A stretch of DNA of 64,000 nucleotides from assembly GCA_030068145.1 (NCBI GenBank), contig JAPJBO010000074.1, positions 310,001 through 374,000 on the forward strand, written 5' to 3'. Made by a program: the position numbers and the translations under genes. The notes below the pieces were generated by a model, which did not search any database, was not told where the DNA came from, and saw only the letters and a list, made by a program, of their open reading frames with translations. This document shows, one piece after another, positions 42,326-54,020 of the stretch (position 1 is the first letter of the stretch; the number at the start of each line of letters is the position of its first letter). This DNA comes from Diplonema papillatum (taxonomy: Eukaryota > Euglenozoa > Diplonemea > Diplonemida > Diplonemidae).

Positions 42326-43845
42326 GCGGGGGGGGTGGGGGGGAAAGGGAAACCTCCAACTTGGCTTCTGTTTGGCCAGAAAGGTTTGTTTCCGAATTGT
42401 CCCCTTCCAACCCTTGCTCAAGAGCAAGTGGACTCGAAACACTCAGGGCTAGTCGCCCAGCATAATCTGAAACATATTGTGTCTCTCTGCATTGACCCCG
42501 AGACATACGAAAGTGCCCAAACAAGTTTGCTAGAGAGTGAGAGATAGAGATAGAGAGAACACATCAAAACAAGTCAATGGGTGCGGGCATCCACCGTCAG
42601 GTGGACCCCCACCGTCAAAGGCCAAGCTAGATCCGGGGTGGCACCCTGGAGGGACAGGGGGGCATGCCTCAGCAGTCCCAGGGCCTCTCCCCACCCACCT
42701 GCGCGTGTTCACAGAAGCATCGCTACTGCGCTGATCGATCCCGAGAGTCGAGTCTTCACTCTGAAAGCGGCTTCACCCCAACATTTTCTGGGAGTTAGAT
42801 AGAGAAAGACGACTTAAAGTGCAGAGACTCTCCAAGTGGTTTCTAATCGCGGCACTACCCCGTAATACAAGGCGAGCGTACGTTTTGATGCGACCCACAA
42901 GCACACACCGACCGGCGCTTGAAGACTCTGCAGATCACGGGGCACACCTGGCAGCGCACAGCTGAAGTTACAGAAGATAGTTGGAACAAGACGATGCCTG
43001 TGCCCCCTTTGCCCACACTCCGGAAAGTGCAGGAATAATCGTAGCTTGGCGTTCGGGCAGGACACCGTCCCTCAGACCTGTTTGATGCTGCACCAGGAGG
43101 GGGAAACCCTCAGTGTATCATGGGTAGAACACTACTTCTTGGGCAGTGTTTGATGCCGGGTATTGTATTTCCTACAAACCCAGGTGGCACAACGGAAGGA
43201 GTAAGTCAACCCATGCCTTCGAAGTGTGAACCCAACGAGCCCGGCAACTGAGAACCAAGCCGTTGTCCAGGCTTTAAAAAGAACCAGTGTAGACGCCGGA
43301 AACCCTTGTCAACGCACAAGTCACCCCGGGACGAGTTGGCTTATGACTACCAAACGCTTCCTGAGGTCGCTCTGCCCGACAATGAGTTGAGGGTCACGAA
43401 CAGCATGCCGCCAACGACTCTGTCTGCAAGAGCAGACCACACACGCGCACACAGATTGAGAGATTAGGTCACTAGAAGAGCGAGAAACCAGAGCGGGGGG
43501 GAAAATCTTAGTTTAATGTTAGGCAGGAGGGGGGGGCTCGACAGCACGATCGTTCTCAGAATCACCGAAAGAGAATGCAAGCATAATCATGTACTACTGC
43601 ACGGAATATTCGAGTAGACTCTTGGGTATGTGCTGCTGGTCTTGTTTGCTCTGTAGAAAACACTCGACCAGTGCAGATTCGTCATTTAAATGGAGGTGCC
43701 ACATGCCAAGCAATATTTTGATATGCTAGCTTGCTTGCATTCTGTGATTGAGCGAAGAAGAAGGATCAGGCGGCGAGAGTCGGCAAGGAAAAGGGACGGG
43801 GCTCGCCTTTTTAGAAGTGGATGCTAGCGTGAGACACCGGGTACA
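42326..43845. other. Gene-free spacer
   Basis: No gene can be supported. It includes a copy of the GAGTGCAG...ACTACCCCGTA dispersed repeat (about 42800-42890) and a GGGGGGAAAATCTTAGTTTAATG fragment near 43495 that recurs near 29310, 3590 and 47630. Confidence 0.5.
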
Positions 43846-44025
43846 TGAAGCCGGTCCATCGCCTTCCGATAAACAGGGTACCTCACTACCGGGAAACGCG
43901 ACACCAGACGATTCTATGCAGCTCCACGAGGTAGGGATGGACCTGATAGACCGTGGCGCAGCGTCATATACGGCGATAAAGCAGCAGCCGGTAACGCGAT
44001 TTCAGGGACAGGGTGGACCGGCTTA
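43846..44025. repeat. Hairpin MITE-like repeat (AGCCGGTCC ends)
   Basis: The left end is AAGCCGGTCCATC and the right end GGTGGACCGGCTTA, with inverted internal phrases (CCAGACGATTCTATGCAGC). It belongs to the same family as 48681-48860 and 49648-49818. Confidence 0.7.
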
Positions 44026-44365
44026 ATACAGGTGTCTCCGGGTGGTGGTTGTCGGTGTGGATGAGGGGGTGTGTTCGACCGGCGCAGAGTCAGGGGACCA
44101 GTAGTTCGCTCGAAAGCCCCCGGTATTTTTAAAAGTCTACCGCCGGGTGGCCTCTTTGGCGAGTGGGTTCTTTTTCTTTTTTCAAAAAACGGAGAAATGA
44201 AGAAAAGATGCAATCCAGAGCGGGGGCGGGCCGCGGGTCGTTGTGCTTTATTTGCTGCGCTTTGCGTTCGGTTATCCGAGCAGGTATCGAATTTGTGCCC
44301 ACCGGCTCAGTGCACAACTGCGGTATATGACTCCCGCCAAGCTAGGTCAACCCGAAACCTCTCCA

Positions 44366-44480
44366 GAGGCTTGCCTCTGGAGCCTGCGTGCGCAGAGGCT
44401 TGCCTCTGGGGCCTGCGTGCGCAGAGGCTTGCCTCTGGGGCCTGTGTGCGCAGAGGCTTGCCTCTGGGGCCTGCGTGCGC
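44366..44480. repeat. 29-bp tandem repeat with an internal hairpin
   Basis: Four units of AGAGGCTTGCCTCTGGGGCC plus TGCGTGCGC. Each has the palindrome AGAGGC-TT-GCCTCT. The 29-base period shifts frame, so it is not coding. Confidence 0.9.
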
Positions 44481-44786
44481 ATTCACCGCAACTGCCACGC
44501 AGTTGCCCTGCCTGGGTCTCGAACCCTCATGACATCGAGACATTGAGAACGCCAAGAAAGACAGGCGCTCCGTTTTGTGCGTGCGTGCCGGATCGTTTCC
44601 CACTTGTATTTACCGTGTGGCATTTTCAGGTGAGGAATTCTGACCAGCCAGCTGAAACACGCTGTCTACGTCTTTTTAGCCGGCACAATACATTGAAGGG
44701 CAACCCGCAAGATTGCTAGTACCAGGGGATTTTGGAAACCCGGTTTCCCGGTTTCAGAAACCGGGTTTTTCTGGTTTCGGTTTTTC

Positions 44787-45372
<586 letters not shown>

Positions 45373-48269
45373 TGTATCGTCTGCCGAAAAAAGCAGCCGG
45401 AGACAGCAGGCGCAGGGGGCAGGTTTTGCTTTACTTTTGGAGACCCGCCCCCGGCATCCCTGTCCAATCACTGTCGAGAAAGTTTGCGCCTATTGTGATG
45501 AGGTGGTTGACCAGGCCCCCAAGAAGCCTTATACACAACACGGCTACAACACGAGGATGCAGTCCTGCTTAGGTGTGCACTCAGCCATCAGGCCATTGGC
45601 TGCTAAGCACCCCCCGACCGGTCGATTTGCCAATTTTGCGGCTCTATTCGCCGAGCGGTGCTGTCAGCACTTGTTCCGCGTCGCATCAAGTACACGATGC
45701 TGGCGGTTGGGGGATCGGCGACCGCGACTCAATTAAGGTGCGGTCAACAGCGTCGCCACGTGAAGGCCCCCCCATGACACCTTCGGCTTTTGAATTATGA
45801 TTTCGAATTATGATTTCAAGTGGCCCCCTGTACTGTACAGTACACGGCGCGTCACGGTGTGTCACTGCAATTCGAAGCTTTTCACTTACCATCTCCGTAG
45901 TTTGATAGACGTGCACACCACCTAAAAAAATAGAAAAAAAACGCGAATACGAACGGCCGGTGGCATCCACCCGCTTTACCCCCGATGCCGGACTTGTGTT
46001 GAAAGGTACGCCTCCTCACGAGCCCTGTAAAAGTGTCCGTTTGTTGTTTTTTTCTTTCTCCGAGCCGAGCAAAAGAAAAGAATTGGAGCACATTTTCAGG
46101 CAGACAGGGTAACGGAGGCCGAGTAAACATAAAGAGCGCGTGCACTCGCAGTTCACAGCACGCGGCTCGATAGCTGGAAACAGAGGAAGAGACACGGGGG
46201 TATGAAGGAAATCGATGAATCCCGAGCATCGGAGGAGGGAAAGACTACGGATATTACGAGAAGAAAGATGAGTTGGAGTGCCGAGACTACCCCTCCGTGG
46301 AGCTTCCAGTACTGAAGGGCTACTGATTGTGTTTTACATAAGCGCCAGCTTGAAAGGAAATGCTCGACGATGCTGCCCGACAAAGAACAGAAGGGAACCC
46401 AAGTGCTGTAACTACCGAACCACGTGTTGAACGGACGTTAGGTCATGCGGGACTACCCCGACACGACAAATCACACAAACACAACAGGTCAAAGTCCTGA
46501 GTGAGAAAGCAACACACGGTGGTGTAAGCGAAGAACAAATCAGATTGTGTTTGTATTGTATTTGCCCCTTACCTCTATATTTCCTCCCTTCCACTCGGAG
46601 TCGAAGCAGCAACGTCGAGTATTTTCCAGCAAGCTTCTACCCGTATGCTCTACGCGAGATTTTTTGTTCCCACTGAGCTTTGCCTTGGGGCACCCGCACT
46701 GCACAGCCTGCGTTGATTTGTAACAGATGTGCCGCCCCAGCCAAACGCCCAAGTCCCCACCTGACTCGTGCCTCCAAACGAGGATTCGCGAGCAGCTCGC
46801 TTGTTACGTTTCCCTTCGATCCGACCACGGCTGCTGGCCTGCTTCGCAGCCGAAATGGTGGAGACGGCGACCGGACGCTACAGCGGAGGAGCAGAGCATG
46901 GCGCAGGGGCACACACCCGCCAACGTTCACCGTGAGAGCTTGGAAATGCAGCTTCCTTTCCTTTCTTTTTTAGAGTGAAAGTCCAGCCTTTTTTCTCATT
47001 TCTTTCGGGGTGGAAGTCCAGCCTTTTCAGCTGCATGGCAACGGGGCGCGTTTGTCACGCTTTTCGCCAGAACATATGTCTCGACGTACCACGGCTGCTA
47101 GGCAAGTTCACCCGCCAATTGTTGGTCCCATCGAATCAGGAGCCTGGATGACACAGGTACGGTAGTTAGTTGTTGCTTGAACCCTCTCCCCTTGGTTTTA
47201 TAGCGAGCGTTGGGGTCGTCAAAGACCAGCCACAGGCAACGCCGCGGCCGACATCAAAACCAGCACGTAAATGGATTCATAAACGGGTTCTGCAAACGGT
47301 TCAATTCGTGGCAACCTACGCTGGGGGGAAGGTGCCTTTTTGGGCCCAGTTGGGAACACTCCCGGGGGTAGGTCTCGCAATGAGCAACAACAGCAGATCA
47401 GCAGCAAGTGATCAAATGATGCTGATTCAAGACGTAAAGGAAGGGGTTCTTGTTCGTCGCGTGCACAGGGTGTGAAACTCAGGAAGGGGGCGCATTTCCT
47501 GTAGCACTAGTTCGTTTGTTTCGTTTGCTCAGTACTCATGTGCAGACGTGTCCGGAAGTGTTCCCTTCAGTACTACTAAAAAACGATGGGGCCGAAACGA
47601 ACTGATTGTGCCGGGCCTGAGGCCCAGAGGAGAGAAAAACTTAGTCCAATGCGGTAAAGACAGAACACTGCCACTGTCATGCATGATTGATGCAAGCATC
47701 AAGTCTTCTCCCAAGAAAATGTTGTATGGAAAAGAAATGCAAAAATGGGAAATGGGAATGTAGTACTTCCTGAGTAGGGTATGACGGCACTGGCCCCCTG
47801 TAATCTAAACCATCGACGCTGTAATATGCAGCTGCCAACTGTATCTACCAGCCGGTCCGTCCCCTCCTGATAGACCGCGCCGTACTGCGACACGACAGCT
47901 CCAGACGATTCTATGCAGCACAGAGGATGGGGATGGACCTGATAGCCTGTGGCGCCTCGGCCTGCACTCTCCGCTCAGGTGAACCTCGTACCGCGTTCCG
48001 AGTCGTGCTTCCGGCGCTTTCACGCATTCGCATCGAAACAGGAACTGAGAGAGCATTTCCGAGGGTGGGCTTGCACTCATAAGCGAAGTGACGGGACGAT
48101 CAGCATCAACTGATTATTTGTCGGGTTTTGTAAGCATTTTGTACGTGCCGGGGGAGGATTAGCCTGCTAGTGGGTGAGTGGTAGTGCGTGAATAGGATCG
48201 GTCGGCTAATCTTCTCCCAAACACGCTGCCAGCGTTCTTTTTCGTGCTTACAATTGTTATTACGAAAAT
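45373..48269. other. Gene-free spacer with dispersed repeats
   Basis: No gene can be supported. About 46360-46540 matches the repeats at 29455-29815 and 20330-20420. About 47640-47720 contains the TGATGCAAGCATCAAGTC inverted phrase seen near 1065 and 3630. A hairpin-repeat fragment lies at 47850-47955. About 48145-48265 is an inverted copy of the 53120-53405 repeat. Confidence 0.5.
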
Positions 48270-48505
48270 GACGAGGCAAAAAAATACTCGAGGGACTGCC
48301 TTGTGCTCATTTCGAAGGAGGCTAGAGGGGGAGAAAACAATACAACTACAAAGTGGGTCTTGTTGTTGTTGAACGCTTACGCCCGCCACTAAACCCAGAT
48401 TTACCTGTGTTTCGTGTGAGCTACAGCACATTTACCTCCTTTGATCTATCGCAACTGGCAGTCTCCTCAAGCATTTCCTACAAAGCAGGTGCGTATACAA
48501 AGAAA
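48270..48505 (+). repeat. Dispersed SINE-like repeat, fullest copy
   Basis: Same family as 40123-40335 but plus-oriented; it ends TACAAAGCAGGTGCGTATAC followed by AAAGAAAG instead of a long poly(A). Confidence 0.75.
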
Positions 48506-48680
48506 GTTGAAGTATGGCTAAAGATAAAGTAGAAAAACTCTCGTGCTCCGCAGACCCAGGCGGGGGGTTTCCCCTGTCACTACCACTTTCTAGCGTTTAT
48601 TGTGGTTTAGAGGACACTTTCTTCAGAGCTAAAGTTGTTTCGTTTAACCTTTCGTGTGCAATCCGTCGTTTTGGAAGTTC

Positions 48681-48860
48681 TGAGCCAATCCGTCCCTATC
48701 TCTTGAAACTGCATCGAAGTGCCTGCCGCTGTTTATCACAGTGAATCACGGTCCACCACGGTCTATCAGGTCTATCCCTAGTCCCTAGAGCTGCATCGAA
48801 TTGCCCGGTGCTGTATTCTTCGGTCTATCACGGTCTATCAAGAGGGGATGGACCGGCTCA
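48681..48860. repeat. Hairpin MITE-like repeat (TGAGCC ends)
   Basis: The left end is TGAGCCAATCCGTCCCTATC and the right end GGATGGACCGGCTCA. The interior is nearly identical to 49648-49818. Confidence 0.85.
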
Positions 48861-49379
48861 AGCTACCTTCAGCACAAATGCGGTACTAAGAAAGAAAACA
48901 TATTCTATGGAGCGCGACGATCAGAACGACTCTGAATGACACGACCCGGGTTTAAAGGGTTTGTTGCGTTCTTCTTCCTCTTGTTTATCTAGTCTTTTTT
49001 GTGTCCAGACTGCTTTCTGTTCTTTCAATTTCTCATCAGTCCCGAGGAGAATAATTGACCTTTATCTTTTTTATTTTGGTCTGGACTGGTTTCTGTTCTT
49101 TCGCTTTCTCATCAGTCCCGAGGAAATAAAAAACCGCCAAAAACGAGGCCATTGGATGCATCCGGAATGCAAGTACAGATGTACTATTAAAAAAAAAAAT
49201 CCCTGAAGACCTCATTGGGGTAATCGGTTTGGACAGACAGCGACAACAAGCGGCAAAAAGATACAAGATTTTTTTCTCTTTTTGCGCCGTCTGCATTGAG
49301 CGCGTTTTTTTCGAAACAAAACTTCATACGCCAAATCGTGTTCGTTCTTTACTTTTACGACGGGTCCGCCGACTGGGGC

Positions 49380-49515
49380 AGTGGGAGGTCGTTGTTATTG
49401 GTGCTGGTTTTGAGGGGTAAAAAGACATCTTTTTGCGGTGGCCTCCGCTGGTCTGGTAGTTTGTGCTACCTCCGTTCTTTTACTCTCGTTCTCTTCTCCA
49501 CTCACTACTGTATGT
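49380..49515. repeat. Lone monomer of the 168-bp intron repeat
   Basis: Matches the unit of the 8800-10307 array (GTCGTTGTTATTGGTGCTGG, TTTGTGCTACC, CTCACTACTGTA) with small deletions. A unit tail (TGTACGTACTCTTTCACTC) recurs near 49560. Confidence 0.85.
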
Positions 49516-49647
49516 AAATTTGTTGCATTAGTCTGATTGCCAGGCCTTCGACTACCCTACTGTACGTACTCTTTCACTCTTTTACTCTGTTTGGCTGGGC
49601 AGTGGGAGGGAGGGAAACATGATACGACGAAATTGAAGGACCTTTTC

Positions 49648-49818
49648 TGAGCCGGTCCGTCCCTATCTCTTGAAACTGCATCGAAGTGCCTGCCGATGTT
49701 TACCACAGTGAATCACGGTCCACCACGGTCTATCAGGTCCATCCCTAGTCCCTAGGGCTGCATCGAATTGCCCGGTGCTGTATTCTTCGGTCTATCACGG
49801 TCTGGATGGACCGGCTCA
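49648..49818. mobile_element. Hairpin MITE with a candidate TTTTC target-site duplication
   Basis: Ends TGAGCCGGTCCGTCCC and GGATGGACCGGCTCA form a terminal inverted repeat. TTTTC lies directly on both sides (49643-49647 and 49819-49823). The interior is 90% or more like 48681-48860 by eye. Confidence 0.75.
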
Positions 49819-49823
49819 TTTTC

Positions 49824-52164
49824 TTTGAAAAAGGGTCATTCTGTTTGATTGAATAAATGCGGGAGCGCATGGATCGAAACACTCTTCGTTACTTGTGTGG
49901 AACGGAGCAAGGCTCGTGGGGTTCAGCGCGAAGGGCGGTCTCGGCTAAGAGGACACTTCTCGCTGAGCAAACGGCTGCCGTGGGCTCTAAAATCGCAGGT
50001 TCTCCGTTTGGTTTTCAACGACCCGAAAAAGTTATTGCGACTGCCGCACGCGGGCACAAATGACTGCCGCGTCAAGGCAACACAGCACAGCCCCCTTCCA
50101 GAGGCAGCGAAAACAGTCGAAAGCGAGACTGCGCAGGTGAGCGCTTTCCTGTTCGCTATGCAGATCACCAGCCTACAAGACGTAACCTTGCGCTGCAGGG
50201 TACTTTCGCCATTTGCTTTTCCCTCGCAGTCGTTGCCCTCATTTGCTTTGCATAAAGGCGAATGCCAGGTGTCGCCATGAGCAAACAAAAGCGAACAACG
50301 AAAACCGAATAAGCATACATTCTTGGACACATTTCATGTCTCCAACTTAGTATACGAAGCGCGGACAGCGTTCATAGGCCAGATGATAATAGGCGTCGCC
50401 CACCATTCACACCAGACTGTTTCTCGCGTTCAGTGGTAGCCGTTTCTTACAAGCCCACTTTCGGCACGCACTCCTCCGGGTTGCCTTCGGATCCGAGACC
50501 CGGACCTCTTCCGAACATTTGAGAAGTAAAAGGACAACAGTGCTACTGCGCGCTGTCCCCTCTTCACGATACATCTCTCGTGTCCGCACGGAGTCGGAGA
50601 CTAGAGATCAAACTCAAACAGGGATCCTCTTTCCCACTCGGACCCTTCGGCGCGTCGCTCCCCACAAACCAACTACTGCGTTCCTCGTTTTGCTTCACTC
50701 GGTTTCGATTAAGAAGGGTTTGCTCATCGAAGATTGGGGGTCACCTGGCATGTCTCATGTGCCCCTGAAACGAAAGTCTCGCTCCACGACTGTCCCGTAC
50801 TACCACGGCGGGCGTAAGTCGTGACGTCGGAGGCACGGCGCGAGCCGTCCTGATCTTTTGCAGCTGGCAGCCTCCTCAAGTATTTCCTACAAAGCAGGTG
50901 CTTATACAATCAATCACAGGGGACGATCCTGAAGCTACATTTCTTTTCAGAGTGAAGATGCCCACCACGGTCATACGGTTGTGTTTTTTTTTTTTTATTA
51001 TTTTCGGTCGAGAGGTGCTACGAACGTTCTCCCCTGCATTTAGTCAAGAGCTGATGATCAGTGAAAGGCGCGGTCCTGTCCAAAACTAGACCACTGTGTG
51101 CAGTGGTTGGGTTTGGAGCCTCCGCCTCTGAATACTACTGAGAGGTATCGCGCCTGTTCAAGAAGAAATGCCGAAAGTGCATTGGGGTTACCCACTATCC
51201 CACGTGTAAAACTCGTGTCAATATTTTCTTCTGCGCCCCCGCTTATGTTGCAGGGGGGCAGATTCTGGTTCCACATTACTTTAGTATACGGTATAGGGTA
51301 GAAACTGGAGCAAAGCGCATGGCAGGATGAGCTCACCACCCGAGCCTACAACAGGAGAATTCGTGTGGGCTGAGGTGGGTCTTCTGAGACTGAATTTTTC
51401 TTCCCGCCCTCCCTTGCCCCCAATGTGATCTCGCCTGGTTGGCCCATTGACATGGTCAACAGGCACACTCTATCCCATTAGCTAGTAAGCAAGTTATCAG
51501 GCTTCTGTCAGACTTCTCAGACTTCTCTCCTTCCTTCCCTTTCTGATGAAGAATGAACTCGATGACCCGAGCCGAGACCGGGTGCGATGACGCCAGAAGC
51601 TAGCTGCCAATTCCTCTCTTTACAGCCATGCCACTCGCCACCGACGTCCTATCACACTTTGAACGCACGGCATACGACTAAAAAGGTGTCGGTCACAAAT
51701 TTCGAACATGACTTGCCAAACCAAGCAAGTAAAGTGTACACGAAAGAAGCCATGCATGCCCCCCCAAACCCACCCAGTACATATTAGCTTTAAAAGAACC
51801 CATTCGACGAAGGTCACCCGGAGACTCTAAAGTTCCGGATTCTCAAGCGAAATATAACTCTAAATAACTTCAAACTTTCACTCTAAAAAGCGACACCCCG
51901 TGCTCCACTTCTGTAATCACCGTGGGTGGGTAACCCCGTGTACAATCCCGCACGTCCTCATATTTTCTTGCTTTGCGCCAGTTGTTTTGTGTTTCTTTTT
52001 AAATATTTTCCTCCTTTTCGTTGACGACGGATTTTCTTGGGCGCGGACTTCCTTCTTTCGTTGATGCATTGGATTGGTTCTTCGGAACGCGGACGCCGCC
52101 AGGGTGTCCGTTCGGATGGGATCTGTGTAGGCACGCAGCGGTGCGCGGGTGGGAACGGAGAACT
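49824..52164. other. Gene-free spacer
   Basis: No gene can be supported. About 50770-50830 matches the TACTACGGCGGGCGTAA repeat tail and about 50860-50912 the 3' end of the SINE-like repeat. The rest is ordinary. Confidence 0.5.
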
Positions 52165-52659
52165 CTACGTTTGGTTGCTGCTGTTGGCCTGGCGTTTGGA
52201 GTCGACGCATGAGTTCAAAAAGTACCCGGCGGCCTCGGCGTGGCAAACGTTTACGGGCTGCTGGCCAATGGAGAAGGAGCCCAGGCAGTTAGAGGACCCG
52301 AGGTAGGCGGCCATGGTGACGCCGCATTCGTTGTCGCAAGAGAAGGCGATGAACGAACCGCCGCCGCTCATCTGTTGGCAAACGTTGAACGCGTACGCCT
52401 CCATCACGCAATCTCCGCTGCACGTCGAGTTAGGGCACGTGGACTGCATAAAGTAGTTGGCCACGTTCTCCGGGCGGCCTGCACGGCTGACGACCGAACT
52501 GTTCACCATACTCCGCACAACCTGTAGACCCACTTTGCTGGCGTCCCCCCCTCGGGCCCCCGCGCCCGCCTCCACCGCGCCGGCGCCGCCGGCCAGCGCG
52601 AGCACGAGAACTGCCGCCAGCAAACCCGCGCCCGCCCATACTGCGCCGAATCTCGCCAT
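52165..52659 (-). CDS. Small secreted cysteine-rich protein 1
   Basis: 164 residues from ATG at 52659 (the frame is open six codons further but lacks an upstream ATG). A classic signal peptide, MARFGAVWAGAGLLAAVLVL plus an Ala/Gly-rich cleavage region, is followed by a linker and a cysteine-rich domain. Eight cysteines align with those of the neighbour at 53583-54020 with spacing C-x4-C-x3-C-x9-C-x13-C-x16-C-x13-C-x11-C. This copy has one extra Cys (in CDNEC). Shared anchors are YFMQSTC, AYAFNVC and GYFLNSC. There are three Asn-X-Ser/Thr sites in or near the domain. Function unknown; it could be a surface or secreted ligand-like protein. No family recognised. Confidence 0.75.
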   Translation of the reverse strand: MARFGAVWAGAGLLAAVLVLALAGGAGAVEAGAGARGGDASKVGLQVVRSMVNSSVVSRAGRPENVANYFMQSTCPNSTCSGDCVMEAYAFNVCQQMSGGGSFIAFSCDNECGVTMAAYLGSSNCLGSFSIGQQPVNVCHAEAAGYFLNSCVDSKRQANSSNQT

Positions 52660-53582
52660 CTTTTTTTGTTTCTTCAACCGGAAAGGGGGGGGTTTCTTTC
52701 GCCTTCTTTTTTTTCTTTTTGTTGCGGTTATCTGACGATCCGGAAGGGGCGGGGGACGTGCAGATTTGTTTTCCTTCTTGTTTTTTTTCCTTCTGAGTTG
52801 TGGTGGGTAGGATATGGGATGTCACGTACCTCGCCTCCCACGCGTGGCAGAACTGTCACACAGAAAGCAGACCAGGAGCGGCGTGGACGTGATGTGTGAT
52901 GACACTGAACCGTCGCATACAAACGTCGAGATTGCGACTTCTTGAGCTTGTACACCTGGATACCGACCACATCTCTATAGATCTATCGGGCAGTCGCTTG
53001 AGCAGCTGTTTCTGCACGTGCCCAGACGGTAGGTTGCCTGTCCCGCGGAATAAACGCAAGGGTGAGAGCGAGTTTTGCAAGATGCAGATCAAAACCGAGG
53101 CGGTTGCCGCAGGCTCACAAGGCAAGTTCATTGAATGCGGAGTTGCACTCGAAAGAAAATGGTGCGCGTCGGCGTGTTTCGGAGGAGACTACAACTAAGG
53201 ATCACGGTTCACTCACGACAAAACTAATTCTCCCCCGGCAAACACCACGCCTGTTTTAGACTGTTCTTTTTCGTAATAACACGTGAAGGAATTGTAAACT
53301 CGAAAGAGAATGCTGGCAGCGTGTTCGGGAGGAGAGTGGTCTAAACGGTCATGCTCACTTACTAGAAGGCTAATCCTCCCCCGGCACATGCAACAAACAC
53401 AGCGCTTTTATTTTCCCGACGTCGGGATTGGGCTTTGATTGGACAATGTTCTTCCGATGACGGGTATAGAGCGAAGATGGCATGGGCTCGAACCTGGGCC
53501 AAGAGTTAGCTGTTCTTGAAGGCTAGAAGACCCACTTATGGATAGGATAGTGGTTTGGTATCGACTATCAACGGTGCAGGTT
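52660..53582. other. Spacer between the two secreted-protein genes, with a direct repeat
   Basis: About 53120-53240 and 53285-53405 are direct repeats (phrases ACTCGAAAGA, GTGTTCGGGAGGAGA and CTCCCCCGGCA). A related inverted copy is at 48145-48265. A tRNA-like B box (GGTTCGAGCCC, minus strand) lies near 53490, with a poor fold. Confidence 0.6.
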
Positions 53583-54020
53583 TCATTCACAATAGTTGAT
53601 GAACGAAGTACCGGATTGGCCCAGCTCGCACATGCCAACCTCCTGTTGAATAGGCACCGAGGTTCCAATGCAACGTTCCGAATCCATGAAAACGTAGAGC
53701 AGCAGCCCCGCTGGGTTGCAAGTAGTGGCCACGACCGAGGTTCCTGAATCGCTGGGATAGCAGGTGCTGAAGTTGTACGGCTGCATCGTGCACCGGTTGT
53801 TGCAGAAGGATCCCCCGCAAGACTTTTGCAAGAAGAACGAGGCCGCCCCGGGACGCTTCCCGGCGCGTGCTGCGGCAACTTTCGAAGAATCCGAAGAAGC
53901 GGCGGTGGCCGTCATATTGCCCACAAACATCGGTCTCACCTTCGGTGGGATTTGCCCGTCGCAGAAGCACACCAGAGACAGCGAAAGCAGCAGGCAAGCG
54001 TGCCACGTTACCGCGCCCAT
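53583..54020 (-). CDS. Small secreted cysteine-rich protein 2
   Basis: 145 residues from ATG at 54020. The signal peptide is MGAVTWHACLLLSLSLVCFC, with likely cleavage before GQIPPK. The cysteine-rich domain has the same framework as the upstream-numbered paralogue: C-x4-C-x3-C-x9-C-x13-C-x15-C-x13-C-x12-C, with anchors FFLQKSC, PYNFSTC and SFINYC. Two possible N-glycosylation sites (NMTA, NFST). Sequence identity outside the cysteines is low, so the duplication is old or fast-evolving. No known family recognised. Confidence 0.73.
   Translation of the reverse strand: MGAVTWHACLLLSLSLVCFCDGQIPPKVRPMFVGNMTATAASSDSSKVAAARAGKRPGAASFFLQKSCGGSFCNNRCTMQPYNFSTCYPSDSGTSVVATTCNPAGLLLYVFMDSERCIGTSVPIQQEVGMCELGQSGTSFINYCE

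Noticed and set aside
53468..53540. tRNA-like sequence on the minus strand (B box GGTTCGAGCCC)
   Set aside because: The anticodon and acceptor stems do not pair well by hand folding; not enough for an RNA gene call.
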